From positions 97,369-161,368 of the forward strand of contig DATMBG010000006.1 in the NCBI GenBank assembly GCA_035559535.1: 64,000 bases of DNA, given 5' to 3'. This DNA comes from Candidatus Limnocylindrales bacterium. GTDB taxonomy: Bacteria; Moduliflexota; Moduliflexia; Moduliflexales; JAUQPW01. A program made the translations under genes and the position numbers. Under the pieces are notes generated by a model. That model was not told the DNA's origin, made no database searches, and saw only the letters and a program-made list of their open reading frames with translations. Positions within the stretch are counted from its first letter, which is position 1. Each line of letters begins with the position of its first letter. Positions 16,077 through 25,531 of this stretch are shown piece by piece.

Positions 16077-17183
16077 TTAAATATGTACATATCCCTCGAT
16101 CATCACATCTTCCCCCAGCATCCTGGTTTGTATCTGATATAAAGGAATAGCTTCTGAAAGATTTAAGATTCCTTCTCCCCCTACCGGGGTAGGTGCATTC
16201 CGACCCCCGATAATTTTGGGAGCAATAAAACAGATGACCTTATCGACCAGGTTTTCTTCAAATGCCGAAGCATTAATCTCGGCTCCTCCCTCGATCAGGA
16301 GAGAAGAAATTTCCATCTGACCTAGCTGCTCCAAAACGGATCGAAGAAGGACTTTTCCCCGATCATTTCTTTTAACCGAAAAAACCAAAGCCCCTTGGGC
16401 TTCCAGATGTTTCCTTTTCTCCACAGGAGCCGACTCCAGGGTAAAAATCAAGGTTTTTGCTACAGGATCTTTATCTAAAACCCGGGCTTCTAAAGGTATA
16501 CGCAACGTGCTATCTATAATAACCCGATGGGGGTTACGTCCTGACCGGTTTTCTAAACGAACGGTTAACAAAGGGTCATCTTTTATGACCGTATTAATCC
16601 CCACCATTACGGCATCCAATTCACTCCGTAACCGATGAACCCATTCCCGGGATTGCGGACGGGTAATATATTTGGACTCCCCGGACACGGTTGCAATTTT
16701 ACCATCCAGACTCATGGCCATTTTACAGACAACAAAAGGTTGTCCGGTTGTAATATATTTGATAAAAGCTTCATTTAACTTTCGGGCTTCGTTTTCTAAA
16801 ATCCCCACCTGAACTTCGATTCCTGCTGCCCGAAGTTCCTGGATTCCCCGCCCCTTTACTTTTGGATTTGGATCTTCCATAGCCACAACAACTCTTCGAA
16901 TCCCTGCCTGGATAATACGACCGACACAGGGGGGAGTTCTTCCGTAATGGCAACAGGGTTCTAGATTCACATAGAGCGTGGCTCCTTGACTTTTTTCCCC
17001 CGCGTCTAGAAGCGCTTCGATTTCAGCATGGGGTTTTCCAGCTTTCTGATGATATCCTCTTCCCACAATTTCCCCATTTCGAACTACGACACTTCCTACC
17101 ATGGGGTTTGGGCTGGTGCAACCCCGACCTTTTTCAGCCAACTCCAGGGCTGCCTGCATAAATAGAAAATCTTGATGTTCCAT
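16077..17183 (-). CDS. ribD: Bifunctional riboflavin biosynthesis deaminase/reductase RibD
   Basis: Two steps of riboflavin synthesis: deamination of the pyrimidine and reduction of the ribose side chain. 368 residues. The N-terminal cytidine-deaminase-like domain has the zinc ligands in KPHAEIEAL and PCCHYGRTPPC. The C-terminal reductase domain starts around residue 145 (FVVCKMAMSLDGKIAT) and includes VMVGINTVIKDDPLLTVR and SLLIEGGAEINASAF. First gene of the minus-strand run. I looked for an FMN riboswitch in the 344 bp upstream and did not find its conserved blocks. Confidence 0.96.
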   Translation of the reverse strand: MEHQDFLFMQAALELAEKGRGCTSPNPMVGSVVVRNGEIVGRGYHQKAGKPHAEIEALLDAGEKSQGATLYVNLEPCCHYGRTPPCVGRIIQAGIRRVVVAMEDPNPKVKGRGIQELRAAGIEVQVGILENEARKLNEAFIKYITTGQPFVVCKMAMSLDGKIATVSGESKYITRPQSREWVHRLRSELDAVMVGINTVIKDDPLLTVRLENRSGRNPHRVIIDSTLRIPLEARVLDKDPVAKTLIFTLESAPVEKRKHLEAQGALVFSVKRNDRGKVLLRSVLEQLGQMEISSLLIEGGAEINASAFEENLVDKVICFIAPKIIGGRNAPTPVGGEGILNLSEAIPLYQIQTRMLGEDVMIEGYVHI

Positions 17184-17527
17184 AACCGCTGTTTTTTCTG
17201 CTTGTGTTTTATAAACTAATTATACATTCTACCCAGGTTCATAGCAAGTTATGCCCGGGTATTGGAACTGTAACAATTCGTTACTAGGAGGCTGAAAGAT
17301 CTTGGGACAGGGCCCTGGGAGCTCCAAACAGCTCGTTTCTATGGGATTTTACCCTTTATTTGATACGTATAGCATACCCCCCTTACCGTCCGGTTGTATT
17401 CTAAGCTAGAAAGAGAATAATCCCGGATTTATTTTTTTATTGACCCGGGTTCGTTCAACACTTTATTCTGATTTAAGTCTGGATTGCAGATTCATCACCA
17501 TCACAGTTTTACTGTTCCGAGGCGTGC
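17184..17527. other. Divergent gap ribD / DMT transporter
   Basis: 344 bp with scattered short palindromes but no recognised promoter consensus, riboswitch or gene. ACCGGACGGT on the minus strand near 17383 is a chance resemblance to part of the FMN motif; the other FMN blocks are absent. Confidence 0.5.
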
Positions 17528-18421
17528 ATGGGTAACTTTTCTAAGACAAGAAACGGCAAGTGGTGTGTGCTTGCAGCGGCCGTCTTGTGGGGTACAACCG
17601 GAACTGCTCAAGCTTTTGCTCCCCAGGGAGCCCAACCGGCGGTAGTCGGTACCGTACGTTTGGTCATTGGGAGTTTTGCCTTACTGATTCTGGCTGCAGT
17701 ACGGGGAAAGTTATCTCATCAAAACCGCTGGTCAGTTGTCCCCACATTTTTGGCCGCCGGTAGTATGGCAGCCTATCAATTTTGCTTCTTCAACGGGGTT
17801 GCCAGGACGGGGGTGGCCGTAGGGACTATTGTCGCTATTGGAAGTGCTCCCATTTTCGCCGGTTTTCTGAGTTTCCTCATCAACAAAGAATACCCAGAAC
17901 CGAAATGGATCACAGCAACCCTGCTGACTATTATGGGTTGTAGTTTATTACTTCTTCCTGGGGGTCATGTGATTTTTAATCCTTTGGGTGTAGGTTTAGC
18001 GTTGGGCGCCGGAGTTGCCTATGCCATGTTTACAGTAATCAGTAAACGATTACTTAAAGAACACCCCTCGGAGGCTGTGATGGCAATTACCTTCTGTTTG
18101 GGAGCCGCTTTACTCTCCCCCTTGCTATTTACTGCCGATTTAAACTGGCTAACACAACCCCGTGGTCTGGCCGTAGCCTTACATTTGGGCTTTATTGCAA
18201 CCGGAGCTGCCTATGCTTTGTTTGCTCAAGGTTTGATAACCGTTCCTGCAGCCAGAGCCGTCACTTTATCCCTTGCCGAACCCCTTACAGCCGGTACTCT
18301 GGGTATCATTGTCCTTGGTGAACGACTTACCTTGTTGGGTATCGCAGGAATTGGATTGATCCTGATCGGATTAACACTCCTTTCGGTGGGAAAAGATTCT
18401 CTTTCCATTAGATCCCCTTGA
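17528..18421 (+). CDS. EamA/DMT-superfamily transporter
   Basis: 297-residue integral membrane protein with ten predicted helices arranged as two EamA repeats. The first begins WCVLAAAVLWGTTGTAQAF; the second begins GVGLALGAGVAYAMFTVISKRLL. The conserved end-of-repeat pattern is SLAEPLTAGTLGIIVLGERLTLLGIAGIGLILIGL. This group includes exporters of amino acids and other metabolites. Substrate unknown. Single gene, divergent from ribD, which may mean a link to flavin but this is speculative. Confidence 0.85.
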   Translation: MGNFSKTRNGKWCVLAAAVLWGTTGTAQAFAPQGAQPAVVGTVRLVIGSFALLILAAVRGKLSHQNRWSVVPTFLAAGSMAAYQFCFFNGVARTGVAVGTIVAIGSAPIFAGFLSFLINKEYPEPKWITATLLTIMGCSLLLLPGGHVIFNPLGVGLALGAGVAYAMFTVISKRLLKEHPSEAVMAITFCLGAALLSPLLFTADLNWLTQPRGLAVALHLGFIATGAAYALFAQGLITVPAARAVTLSLAEPLTAGTLGIIVLGERLTLLGIAGIGLILIGLTLLSVGKDSLSIRSP

Positions 18422-18756
18422 CACAGGTCCGACCATGAATAGAAATTTATAAGACAGGAACTGAGCCTAAAATAATTCTTATCGTAACTGTTCATCCTCG
18501 TCCCAACCCTCTCCCAAGTTGTGGGAGCTTTTAAGGGTAGGTTTTTTGTAAATATAAATATTAATTGATGGGTGCCCCTATCCTTTCCCCATTCCTTCCC
18601 CCTTTTACAAGGGAGATAACTTTGACTGCAACGTTCCTTTCCCCCCTTCCCAGCGTGGAAAGGTCAGAAAGGGGGCCTACTCCCATTCGCTCCTAAAAAA
18701 CCTACCTCAGAAAGGTTAGGGAAGAGGGCCTGAATAGTTACTCAAAGGAGTAGCCT
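18422..18756. other. Gap upstream of moeA
   Basis: 335 bp of C-rich, weakly palindromic sequence (TCCCAAGTTGTGGGAG near 18512-18529; CCTTTCCCC blocks). I compared it with the Moco riboswitch plan and did not find it. A clear Shine-Dalgarno (AAAGGAG) precedes moeA. Confidence 0.5.
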
Positions 18757-20070
18757 ATGATCTCCGTTGAGGAAGCTAGAGCCATTATTTTAAACCAGAT
18801 TAAGGTGCTGGGTACCGAGAAGGTCAATTTATTTTCTGCTCTAGGGAGAGTCTTGGCAGAAGATGTCCTGGCTCCTTTCAACATTCCTCCCTGGAATAAC
18901 ACGGCCATGGACGGATTTGCAGTTATAGCTCAAGATACCCGAGGAGCTTCCCGGGAACATCCCATCGTTTTGGAAGTGATTGAAGACCTTCCGGCAGGAT
19001 ATGTAGCCAGATATCCGGTTGGACCAGGACAGGCTATTCGGATTATGACCGGAGCACCTATTCCAGATGGAGCGGATGCAGTAGTTCGAGTAGAAGATAC
19101 TGAACTCATTGACGATCGGCATATTAAAGTGTTTGTTGAAGTGGAGCGGGATCAGGATATTCGTATGGCAGGCGAGGATGTAAAGCAAGGAACCATTATT
19201 TTAGAAAGGGGTACCCTCCTTCGACCTGCCGATGTGGGATTATTGGCCTCTATCCAGCGATCTTTCGTAGCCGTGTATCAGCGACCCGTAGTTGCTATTT
19301 TATCTACAGGAGATGAACTGGTAGATATCGATGAACCTTTAATGAAGGGGAAGATTGTCAACAGCAATGGCTATTCCCTGGCGGCTCAAGTCCTGGAGTG
19401 TGGAGGAATTCCTATTCAGTTGGGAATTGCAAAGGATACCCCGGAGGATCTGGAAGAGAAATTCTCACACGGACTCAAGGCCGATGTTTTGATTTCTTCA
19501 GCGGGAGTCTCCGTAGGGGATTATGATTATGTCAAGCAGGTTTTAAAAAAACTGGGAGCCGATATGCAATTCTGGAAGGTGGCTATGAAGCCGGGGAGTC
19601 CTTTAACTTTTGGAATCATAAAAGAAAAACCGGTTTTTGGTCTTCCAGGAAATCCCGTCTCGGCCATGGTGACCTTTGAGTTGTTTGTACGACCCGCTCT
19701 TCTGAAAATGAGTGGTCACAAAAAAATATTCCGTCCCCTTCTCAGGGCGATAGCAGAAGAAAATATCAAACCGGTTAAAGGAAAAACCCATTTCGTGCGT
19801 GTACGGCTCTCTACAAGGAACGGTCGCTATTATGCTTCTACCACAGGACCTCAGGGTTCCGGAATCCTTCGCTCCATGGCCTTATCCCATGGTCTGGCGG
19901 TTATTTCAGAAGGCCAGAACCCCATAAAAGTCGGGGAAGAAGTTCCGGTCATCGTAATGGATCGAAGCTTTGAGGATCGAGAAAGTATGAGCCTTCGTAT
20001 CGAAGAGACGTTAATGGAAGATAAGCATTTTCATTCCCACGATCCCGGTCATGAAGAATCTTGTTGTTGA
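18757..20070 (+). CDS. moeA: Molybdopterin molybdotransferase MoeA
   Basis: Inserts molybdate into adenylated molybdopterin to form Moco. 437 residues: MISVEEARAIIL, NNTAMDGFAVIAQD, GAPIPDGADAVVRVEDTE, AILSTGDEL, NGYSLAAQVLECGG, SSAGVSVGDYDYVKQVLKKLGA and FGLPGNPVSAMVTFELFVRPAL are all family signatures, followed by domain IV. An unusual 15-residue tail rich in His and Cys (KHFHSHDPGHEESCC) follows the normal family end and could bind metal. No other Moco genes lie nearby. Confidence 0.95.
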   Translation: MISVEEARAIILNQIKVLGTEKVNLFSALGRVLAEDVLAPFNIPPWNNTAMDGFAVIAQDTRGASREHPIVLEVIEDLPAGYVARYPVGPGQAIRIMTGAPIPDGADAVVRVEDTELIDDRHIKVFVEVERDQDIRMAGEDVKQGTIILERGTLLRPADVGLLASIQRSFVAVYQRPVVAILSTGDELVDIDEPLMKGKIVNSNGYSLAAQVLECGGIPIQLGIAKDTPEDLEEKFSHGLKADVLISSAGVSVGDYDYVKQVLKKLGADMQFWKVAMKPGSPLTFGIIKEKPVFGLPGNPVSAMVTFELFVRPALLKMSGHKKIFRPLLRAIAEENIKPVKGKTHFVRVRLSTRNGRYYASTTGPQGSGILRSMALSHGLAVISEGQNPIKVGEEVPVIVMDRSFEDRESMSLRIEETLMEDKHFHSHDPGHEESCC

Positions 20071-20173
20071 GAGGTACCACCCTTGCCCTCTCCGTCAACG
20101 AGGAGAAACAGATAACGTGAAATAATGGTAAACCCTTAATTCTACAAACACGCCTTCTAGTTGTATAACTCTG

Positions 20174-21160
20174 ATGAGGGGAATTGAAAGATTTTTATCG
20201 CTGATGGAAAAATTTAAACAAACTCGCCTGTTGGTAATCGGGGATATTATGCTGGACGAGTATATCTGGGGAGAGGTTCATCGTATTTCTCCGGAAGCTC
20301 CTGTTCCCATTGTAGAGGTTCAGTCTGAGAGCTTCCGGCTGGGTGGCGCAGCCAATGTAGCCCACAACATTCGATCCTTAGGTGGAGAAGTTGTAATTTG
20401 CGGGATAACCGGGGACGATTTCATGGGGCAAAGACTTAAGGACCTGCTGAAAGAGATAGGAGTTCCTGTTCACGGGATTTTTCATGAAGAGGGTCGACCT
20501 ACTACCCTAAAGACCCGGGTTATTGCCCATAGTCAACAAATTGTCCGATTTGATCGGGAAGTTCGGGGAGATGTATCAGAAAGAACAACCCGGCAAGCTT
20601 TGGAATTTATAGAAGCCCAACTTCCTGGAGTCGATGCGGTAGTTCTGTCTGATTATGCTAAAGGTATGATCACCGTCAAACTTCTCAGAGAGCTAATTCC
20701 TCTGTGTCGGCAGAAGGGAAAAATCATTACGGTAGATCCCAAGATCCATCACTTCCCCGAATATAAAGGAATTACCCTCATGACACCTAACCATTATGAA
20801 GCAGGACTGGCCCTGAATATGCAGCTCAAGAGTGAACAAGAAATTATACTGGCCGGAAGGAAACTTCTGGAACAATTAGATGCCCAGGCTATTTTGATTA
20901 CCAGGGGAAAAGAAGGTATGTCCTTGTTTGAAAAGGGAAATCCCCATGTTTCCCATATCTCCACCATGGCCCGAACCGTCTATGACGTAACAGGCGCCGG
21001 AGATACCGTCATCGGAACTTTAACCCTGGCTCTGGCCGCCGGCGGCAGTCTCCTGGATTCCGTCCTCTTAGCTAACCTGGCCGCCGGTCTCGTTGTGGGC
21101 AAAATGGGAACGGCTACAGTTACTCCGGAAGAACTCAAAGAGGCGTTAGACAACCTGTAG
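20174..21160 (+). CDS. hldE: D-glycero-beta-D-manno-heptose-7-phosphate kinase (RfaE domain I)
   Basis: PfkB-family kinase making heptose 1,7-bisphosphate for the LPS inner core. 328 residues; family motifs LLVIGDIMLDEYIWGEVHRISPEAPVPIV, RLGGAANVAHNIRSLGG, DAVVLSDYAKGMIT, TPNHYEAG and the ATP/catalytic loop VTGAGDTVIGTL. Only the kinase half of enterobacterial HldE is present; the nucleotidylyltransferase half must be a separate gene (rfaE2/hldC) elsewhere, as in many non-enteric bacteria. Its presence implies a Gram-negative envelope with heptose. The symbol hldE is used for the domain; rfaE1/hldA fits equally. Confidence 0.92.
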   Translation: MRGIERFLSLMEKFKQTRLLVIGDIMLDEYIWGEVHRISPEAPVPIVEVQSESFRLGGAANVAHNIRSLGGEVVICGITGDDFMGQRLKDLLKEIGVPVHGIFHEEGRPTTLKTRVIAHSQQIVRFDREVRGDVSERTTRQALEFIEAQLPGVDAVVLSDYAKGMITVKLLRELIPLCRQKGKIITVDPKIHHFPEYKGITLMTPNHYEAGLALNMQLKSEQEIILAGRKLLEQLDAQAILITRGKEGMSLFEKGNPHVSHISTMARTVYDVTGAGDTVIGTLTLALAAGGSLLDSVLLANLAAGLVVGKMGTATVTPEELKEALDNL

Positions 21161-21376
21161 ATGGCTCGTACATCTTTCCATTCAGAGATGATTTCTATAT
21201 AGATTCCTATATTCGTATCCTGAGTTATTAACCTTTTCCCTTTTCTCTTCCAGCAGGCGGAAGACTTTGTTAAAGAATTGCTCCTACAGGGCATGGATTC
21301 TGCAAATTTCCTAAAGCCAATTCAATTGTTTCTTCCTGGATTACTATCCTTCAAACATTTAGCCTATATTACTACA
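21161..21376. other. Gap after the heptose kinase gene
   Basis: 216 bp without recognisable gene or signal, leading into repeat copy B. Confidence 0.4.
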
Positions 21377-21540
21377 CTGTTTACTTAGTTTTGGCTTAAC
21401 TTTTAAGTGGCCTTTACCTCCCCCCCGACCTCCTCCCGCTTCTCCCTCCCTGTCCACGGGGAGGGAGAAGCGGGAGGAGGTCGGGGGGGAGGAGCCGAGG
21501 GTGAGGGCAGAGAGTTACATGGAATTAACTTTATAAGATA
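21377..21540 (+). repeat. MITE-like palindromic repeat, copy B
   Basis: The longest copy. The left end CTGTTTACTTAGTTTT and AACTTTTAAGTGG precede a perfect 34-bp inverted repeat (21417-21450 with 21459-21492, loop of 8), then GTGAGGGC and the right end ATTAACTTTATAAG. No transposase is encoded. It may also terminate transcription of the heptose kinase gene. Confidence 0.8.
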
Positions 21541-21693
21541 CAATCCAATTGGTCGTGGAAGGGATTAAATCGTTAAAAAAAAGTCGTCATAACGAAAACA
21601 TCATCTTTTCTTAACCCTTTTTTAAGGAAAACATGTTACCGTGAAATAGCCCATAGATAACATTACTTAAAAAGACTGGAAGGGAGCTTAATT

Positions 21694-23367
21694 ATGCCAA
21701 AACAACGTTTTACTTCAATTATATGGAAAACCCGAATCTGGGTATTTCTTTTTTTAGGTTTATTCATTTTCATCTCTTTTTCTGATCTTGTAGCTCAAAC
21801 TTCTATCTCGGAGTCTGGGATTACAAAGCCGGAATATCTGGTTTTGATAGTTCTAGATCAGTTAAGACCAGAACATTTAGATCGGTTCCATATGACCAAC
21901 TTGAAGGCTCTCCAGCGGGAGGGAACTTTCTTTGGGAATGCCTATGTGGGACACATGACCAGTTTAACCGTTGTCAGTCATCCGGTCATCACTACCGGAC
22001 TCCTTCCCAAACACCTTGGTTGGGCTGATGGCATCTTGCGGGATGAAGCTGGAACCCTGGGTAAAAGGGAAGCTTACCACCTTACCATGGAGTTAAAGAA
22101 AGATCAATATTTTCAACTTCTGAAAAGCTATGGAGTTCCTTCCCTTCCCGATCTCCTTCATCAATACAAGGGGGGTAAAATCGTAGCTGTTAGTGTAAAA
22201 CCTTATGCTGCTTATAGTTTCGGTGGCCCGGGTACCGATATTATTATCACCTTATCCGGTAAGTATAAATCGGATTCTTATCCGGGATATCCGGATAGCA
22301 CTTATGCGGATCTGGTAGGATGGCGGGGTCCTGTAGGGGTTAATGTTCCTTCTTATATTTCACAACCCATCGGGGGACGCTTCTATCTGGATTCCAGAAA
22401 TACCTATGGAACCGAAGGGAATATTTATCCTTTGGATGGAAATCGTTTCGTTCCGGGGTTGGATCCCAATCACCTGGGCGGAGATATCTGGGCAACCGAT
22501 GTGGCTTTATCGGTAATGCGAAATGAGCAAGATTGGCGGGCCATTTTGATTACCTTGGGGGGTATCGATAAAGTGGGACATATGTTTGGTACCCTTACCG
22601 ATACCCAAATCTCTCTGGATCCTCTTATGAACATGATTCATATGCCTAATATTGCTCGAGTTGCCGATGAGCAGGTTGGCAGAATTGTTCGGGAGTTAAA
22701 AGCCCAGGGAAAGTACGAGAAAACCCTTTTGGTCGTCACAACCGATCATGGGGCTCAGCCTGCAGATTATTTTTACGGCGTAATGAAGCCTGGGCGGAGT
22801 GGTGAAAATTTGCATTACGGACGGGCCGAAAATGGAGTCTATCTTTCCCCAAGCCCCGTCCTGGAGCCTTTAATTCAGACCCAGAATATCGACTTCAGTA
22901 TCCAGGACTCAGCCATTCGCGTATGGCTGAAGGACCGATCTGAACCTAAGCTAAAAGAAGCGGCCAAGGTAGTTCTAACCTTGCCGGGGGTTATAGCGGC
23001 TTATTATAAGATTTCTGAAAACGGCGTTTTTCAATACCGTCTAGGGGGAAAAGACTTTGCCGGACTGGATATAGATCAACGCCAATGGTTTGAGGAACAC
23101 ACCGAGGAACTCCTCGGTACCATGGTGGCTCCCTATGCCGCCGATGTGGTGGGTGTACTTAAAAATCATGTGAATTATGCCATGGTAGGAGAACACGGTG
23201 GGCTTCAAGAACCCGTCCAAAGAATTCCTTTACTTTTCGTCGGACCCAATGTTCCTCGTGGAGAGGTTTCCAAAGCACCTGCACGGTTGGTTGATGTGGC
23301 TCCTACCATCTTGTCCCTCATGGGAATCGAAATACCTGAGAAAATGGATGGAAAAGCGCTGTTTTAG
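21694..23367 (+). CDS. Exported alkaline-phosphatase-superfamily phosphodiesterase
   Basis: 557 residues with an N-terminal signal peptide or anchor (IWVFLFLGLFIFISF, likely cleavage after LVAQ). The type I phosphodiesterase/nucleotide pyrophosphatase fold shows VLIVLDQLRPEHLDRF (metal Asp), a nucleophile Thr in the GHMTSLTVVSHPVITTG region, DKVGHMFG and VTTDHGAQ (metal ligands), and GEHGGLQEP near the C-terminus with the last His. It probably cleaves phosphoesters or phosphodiesters in the periplasm. Shine-Dalgarno GGAAGGGAG. Single gene following repeat copy B. Confidence 0.85.
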   Translation: MPKQRFTSIIWKTRIWVFLFLGLFIFISFSDLVAQTSISESGITKPEYLVLIVLDQLRPEHLDRFHMTNLKALQREGTFFGNAYVGHMTSLTVVSHPVITTGLLPKHLGWADGILRDEAGTLGKREAYHLTMELKKDQYFQLLKSYGVPSLPDLLHQYKGGKIVAVSVKPYAAYSFGGPGTDIIITLSGKYKSDSYPGYPDSTYADLVGWRGPVGVNVPSYISQPIGGRFYLDSRNTYGTEGNIYPLDGNRFVPGLDPNHLGGDIWATDVALSVMRNEQDWRAILITLGGIDKVGHMFGTLTDTQISLDPLMNMIHMPNIARVADEQVGRIVRELKAQGKYEKTLLVVTTDHGAQPADYFYGVMKPGRSGENLHYGRAENGVYLSPSPVLEPLIQTQNIDFSIQDSAIRVWLKDRSEPKLKEAAKVVLTLPGVIAAYYKISENGVFQYRLGGKDFAGLDIDQRQWFEEHTEELLGTMVAPYAADVVGVLKNHVNYAMVGEHGGLQEPVQRIPLLFVGPNVPRGEVSKAPARLVDVAPTILSLMGIEIPEKMDGKALF

Positions 23368-23530
23368 CTCATTGTCCATGGTTTTTTGTTGGTTGTATCG
23401 AAAGGACCCAATCAGGCTCTATAAGAACAATCTGTAGGGAACCGGTTAAATGGGTCATCCCTTTCCAGATTGAGAGAAGAAGGAAGGGCAGATCTACCAG
23501 AGTAGGGCTTAGCCGGGAGCACAACCATCT
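23368..23530. other. Gap after the phosphodiesterase gene
   Basis: The first half of the 329 bp spacer between the phosphodiesterase and DUF4340 genes; the second half is repeat copy C. No gene seen. Confidence 0.4.
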
Positions 23531-23637
23531 GCCTCACCCCCTAACCTCCATTGATGGGGAAATGTGGGGCTTCAGGAGAAGGGGAGCGCGGGGGTGAGGG
23601 CCACTTAAAGGTTAAGTAAGACTAAGTAAACAAAGCA
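23531..23637 (-). repeat. MITE-like palindromic repeat, copy C
   Basis: Inverted copy. Read on the minus strand it has TTGTTTACTTAGTCTT, AACCTTTAAGTGGCCCTCACC and a degenerate hairpin ending GGTTAGGGGGTGAGGC. It lies between two convergent genes. Confidence 0.65.
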
Positions 23638-23696
23638 ACCCTACCGCGAAGGTAAAAGACAAAAACAACAGACAAGGCCTAAGGGATAGAGAACCC

Positions 23697-25451
23697 TCAG
23701 GCTTTTACATCTTCTAGGCTTTTGGGTAACTCCTGCAAGAAACTGGCATCAATACGATAAACTGTATCCCCAGATTTGGTTCGTGTATAAATCAGGCCGT
23801 TGTCTGTCTTCTTTCCGAGGATGAGCGTGGTAATCTCTTCTCCGCCTTTCTTCCAAAGCGTGATTTCTACTTCAGGTTTGTCGAAACCGTAATCACTCTC
23901 AGGCTTTTGGTCTGTCGAGACCAATTCTTTAAATTTTAAAAATTGAAGATCGGTTAAGAGGTTTCCCACCCGCCAGTCCTTAGCCTTTGCTTTTTCAGGT
24001 TCAACGAGTCTCCATTCCTTACCGGATTTTTGGAAAGTGAAAGTCTTATCCGGGTATTTAAGTGTAATTTTTTCGACATCCTCTCGATTGAAGGAAACGA
24101 GGGTCTTATCTCGAAGATCCATGGGGGTCTTTGTAAGGGTTTTAACAATAGCCGAATCTACCAGGTACACCGAATTACTTTCATTGGTTTTAACATACAC
24201 TCCAGATCCTTCTTCCTTTCCAACCCAAAGGGTTTTAGGATTCTCCTTATCTTTCTCCCAAAGGTTTACCTGGATTTTAGGTGTATTCAGACCATAAGCT
24301 GCCAAATCTGAGGGGTTATCATGGGTAAACTCTTTAACCTTGAGCCCTCTTACTTCTGTTAAGACATCCGAGATGGCAGATTCATCGGCCTTTACTTGCT
24401 CGGGTTGTGTGAGGTTCCAATCTTTATCCGAAACTTTCTCGGCTATCAAATCCATACCTTCTCGCTGAATTTGGACTTTTTTGATATCTCCCTTCTCAAA
24501 GGCCAGTACCGTTTTATCCCGGAGATCCATGACCGTCTTGGGAAAATCTTTGGTCAGGTCATCGGGAACTAAAAATACATTATGGCTTCCTTCTCGTTTA
24601 GCATAAATCCCCTTTTTGGACTCATCAGATTTGCCCAGGAGGAGAGTTTTTTGGGCCATATCATCTCCTACCCATAAAGTAACCTGTATGGGCGGGTTAT
24701 CCAATCCATACTTACTCAGGTCTTCTGGATTTTCTTCTATAAACTCCTTGACTTTGGTGAAATTTAATTTCGTCAAGATACTGGTAATTTTGTCCTTATC
24801 CCCTTTGTACTCCCCGGGTTGCGTTACTTTCCAATTCCCACCGCTAGCTTCTGCAACCATTTTGTTTTTATCCACAACAAATTCCAATTTCTTTACTTTA
24901 TCTGTTTCAAAGGCAACAATGGTTTTATCCCGAAGGTCGAAAACCTTTTTATTGAGATCGTCCCGAAGGAATTTATCAACAAGATAGATTTTGGGGTCTA
25001 CGTTTTTCTGAGCATATACGTAGAGTTCAGAGGGGGTCAGATCTCCAAAGTAAAGGGTTTGATAGGTTGGCTGGTCCTTAAGTTTAAAGGAAACTTGTAG
25101 AAAAGGTTTTACAAGACCGTAGTCTGCGAGTTTGGGAGTTCCTTCATCTACAGACCGGTCGCTTTGAGCAGTTTTAAGCCGACTGAGGAGGAACTCTATT
25201 GCTTTGTCATCGGCCTTTGCCTGGATAGGTTCTTCCAGAGCCCATCCGCCATCACTTTTCTTGACCACAATAGTCCCCTCTGGTCCGATTAATTTGACTT
25301 CCTGTACCTCCTGCTCCGAGAAAAGGAACAGTTTTTTCTTGTCTTCTTCAATTTTAGCTTGTTTCGCGGCAAATTTAACCTCGTAAAAATAATAATATCC
25401 TCCTAACAAGGCTAAAATAAGAAGTAAGATGACCGTAGCTCTGAAATTCAT
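23697..25451 (-). CDS. DUF4340 protein with four tandem repeats
   Basis: 584 residues. One N-terminal hydrophobic helix (ATVILLLILALLGGYYYFY) anchors a periplasmic part built from four DUF4340 units of about 135 residues. Each unit has a start like DLRDKTVLAFEKGDIKKVQI, a central W-x-LTQPE-x-x-KAD segment, then YGLDNPPIQVTLW and a LLLGK...VFLVPD end. The four unit starts are near residues 44, 176, 313 and 450. This family regularly accompanies Gld-like ABC operons. It is the last gene of the operon begun by the ATPase at 29006. Function not established; an envelope-assembly or lipid role is only a guess from context. Confidence 0.85.
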   Translation of the reverse strand: MNFRATVILLLILALLGGYYYFYEVKFAAKQAKIEEDKKKLFLFSEQEVQEVKLIGPEGTIVVKKSDGGWALEEPIQAKADDKAIEFLLSRLKTAQSDRSVDEGTPKLADYGLVKPFLQVSFKLKDQPTYQTLYFGDLTPSELYVYAQKNVDPKIYLVDKFLRDDLNKKVFDLRDKTIVAFETDKVKKLEFVVDKNKMVAEASGGNWKVTQPGEYKGDKDKITSILTKLNFTKVKEFIEENPEDLSKYGLDNPPIQVTLWVGDDMAQKTLLLGKSDESKKGIYAKREGSHNVFLVPDDLTKDFPKTVMDLRDKTVLAFEKGDIKKVQIQREGMDLIAEKVSDKDWNLTQPEQVKADESAISDVLTEVRGLKVKEFTHDNPSDLAAYGLNTPKIQVNLWEKDKENPKTLWVGKEEGSGVYVKTNESNSVYLVDSAIVKTLTKTPMDLRDKTLVSFNREDVEKITLKYPDKTFTFQKSGKEWRLVEPEKAKAKDWRVGNLLTDLQFLKFKELVSTDQKPESDYGFDKPEVEITLWKKGGEEITTLILGKKTDNGLIYTRTKSGDTVYRIDASFLQELPKSLEDVKA

Positions 25452-25531
25452 TCAAAGACCTCTACCTTATACGCCATGTGCAATGGGTTTGGACCGGTAG
25501 GATGATCTCATTACACATGACGTAGTAGATA

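Noticed and set aside
17184-17527. FMN riboswitch ahead of ribD
   Set aside because: Only a partial ACCGGACGGT resemblance; other conserved blocks are missing.
18422-18756. Moco riboswitch ahead of moeA
   Set aside because: The conserved stems could not be found.
20072-20087. Third sigma-54-like site AGGTAC-N5-TTGCC before the heptose kinase gene
   Set aside because: The first and last conserved positions do not match and it overlaps the end of moeA; weaker than the two sites listed.
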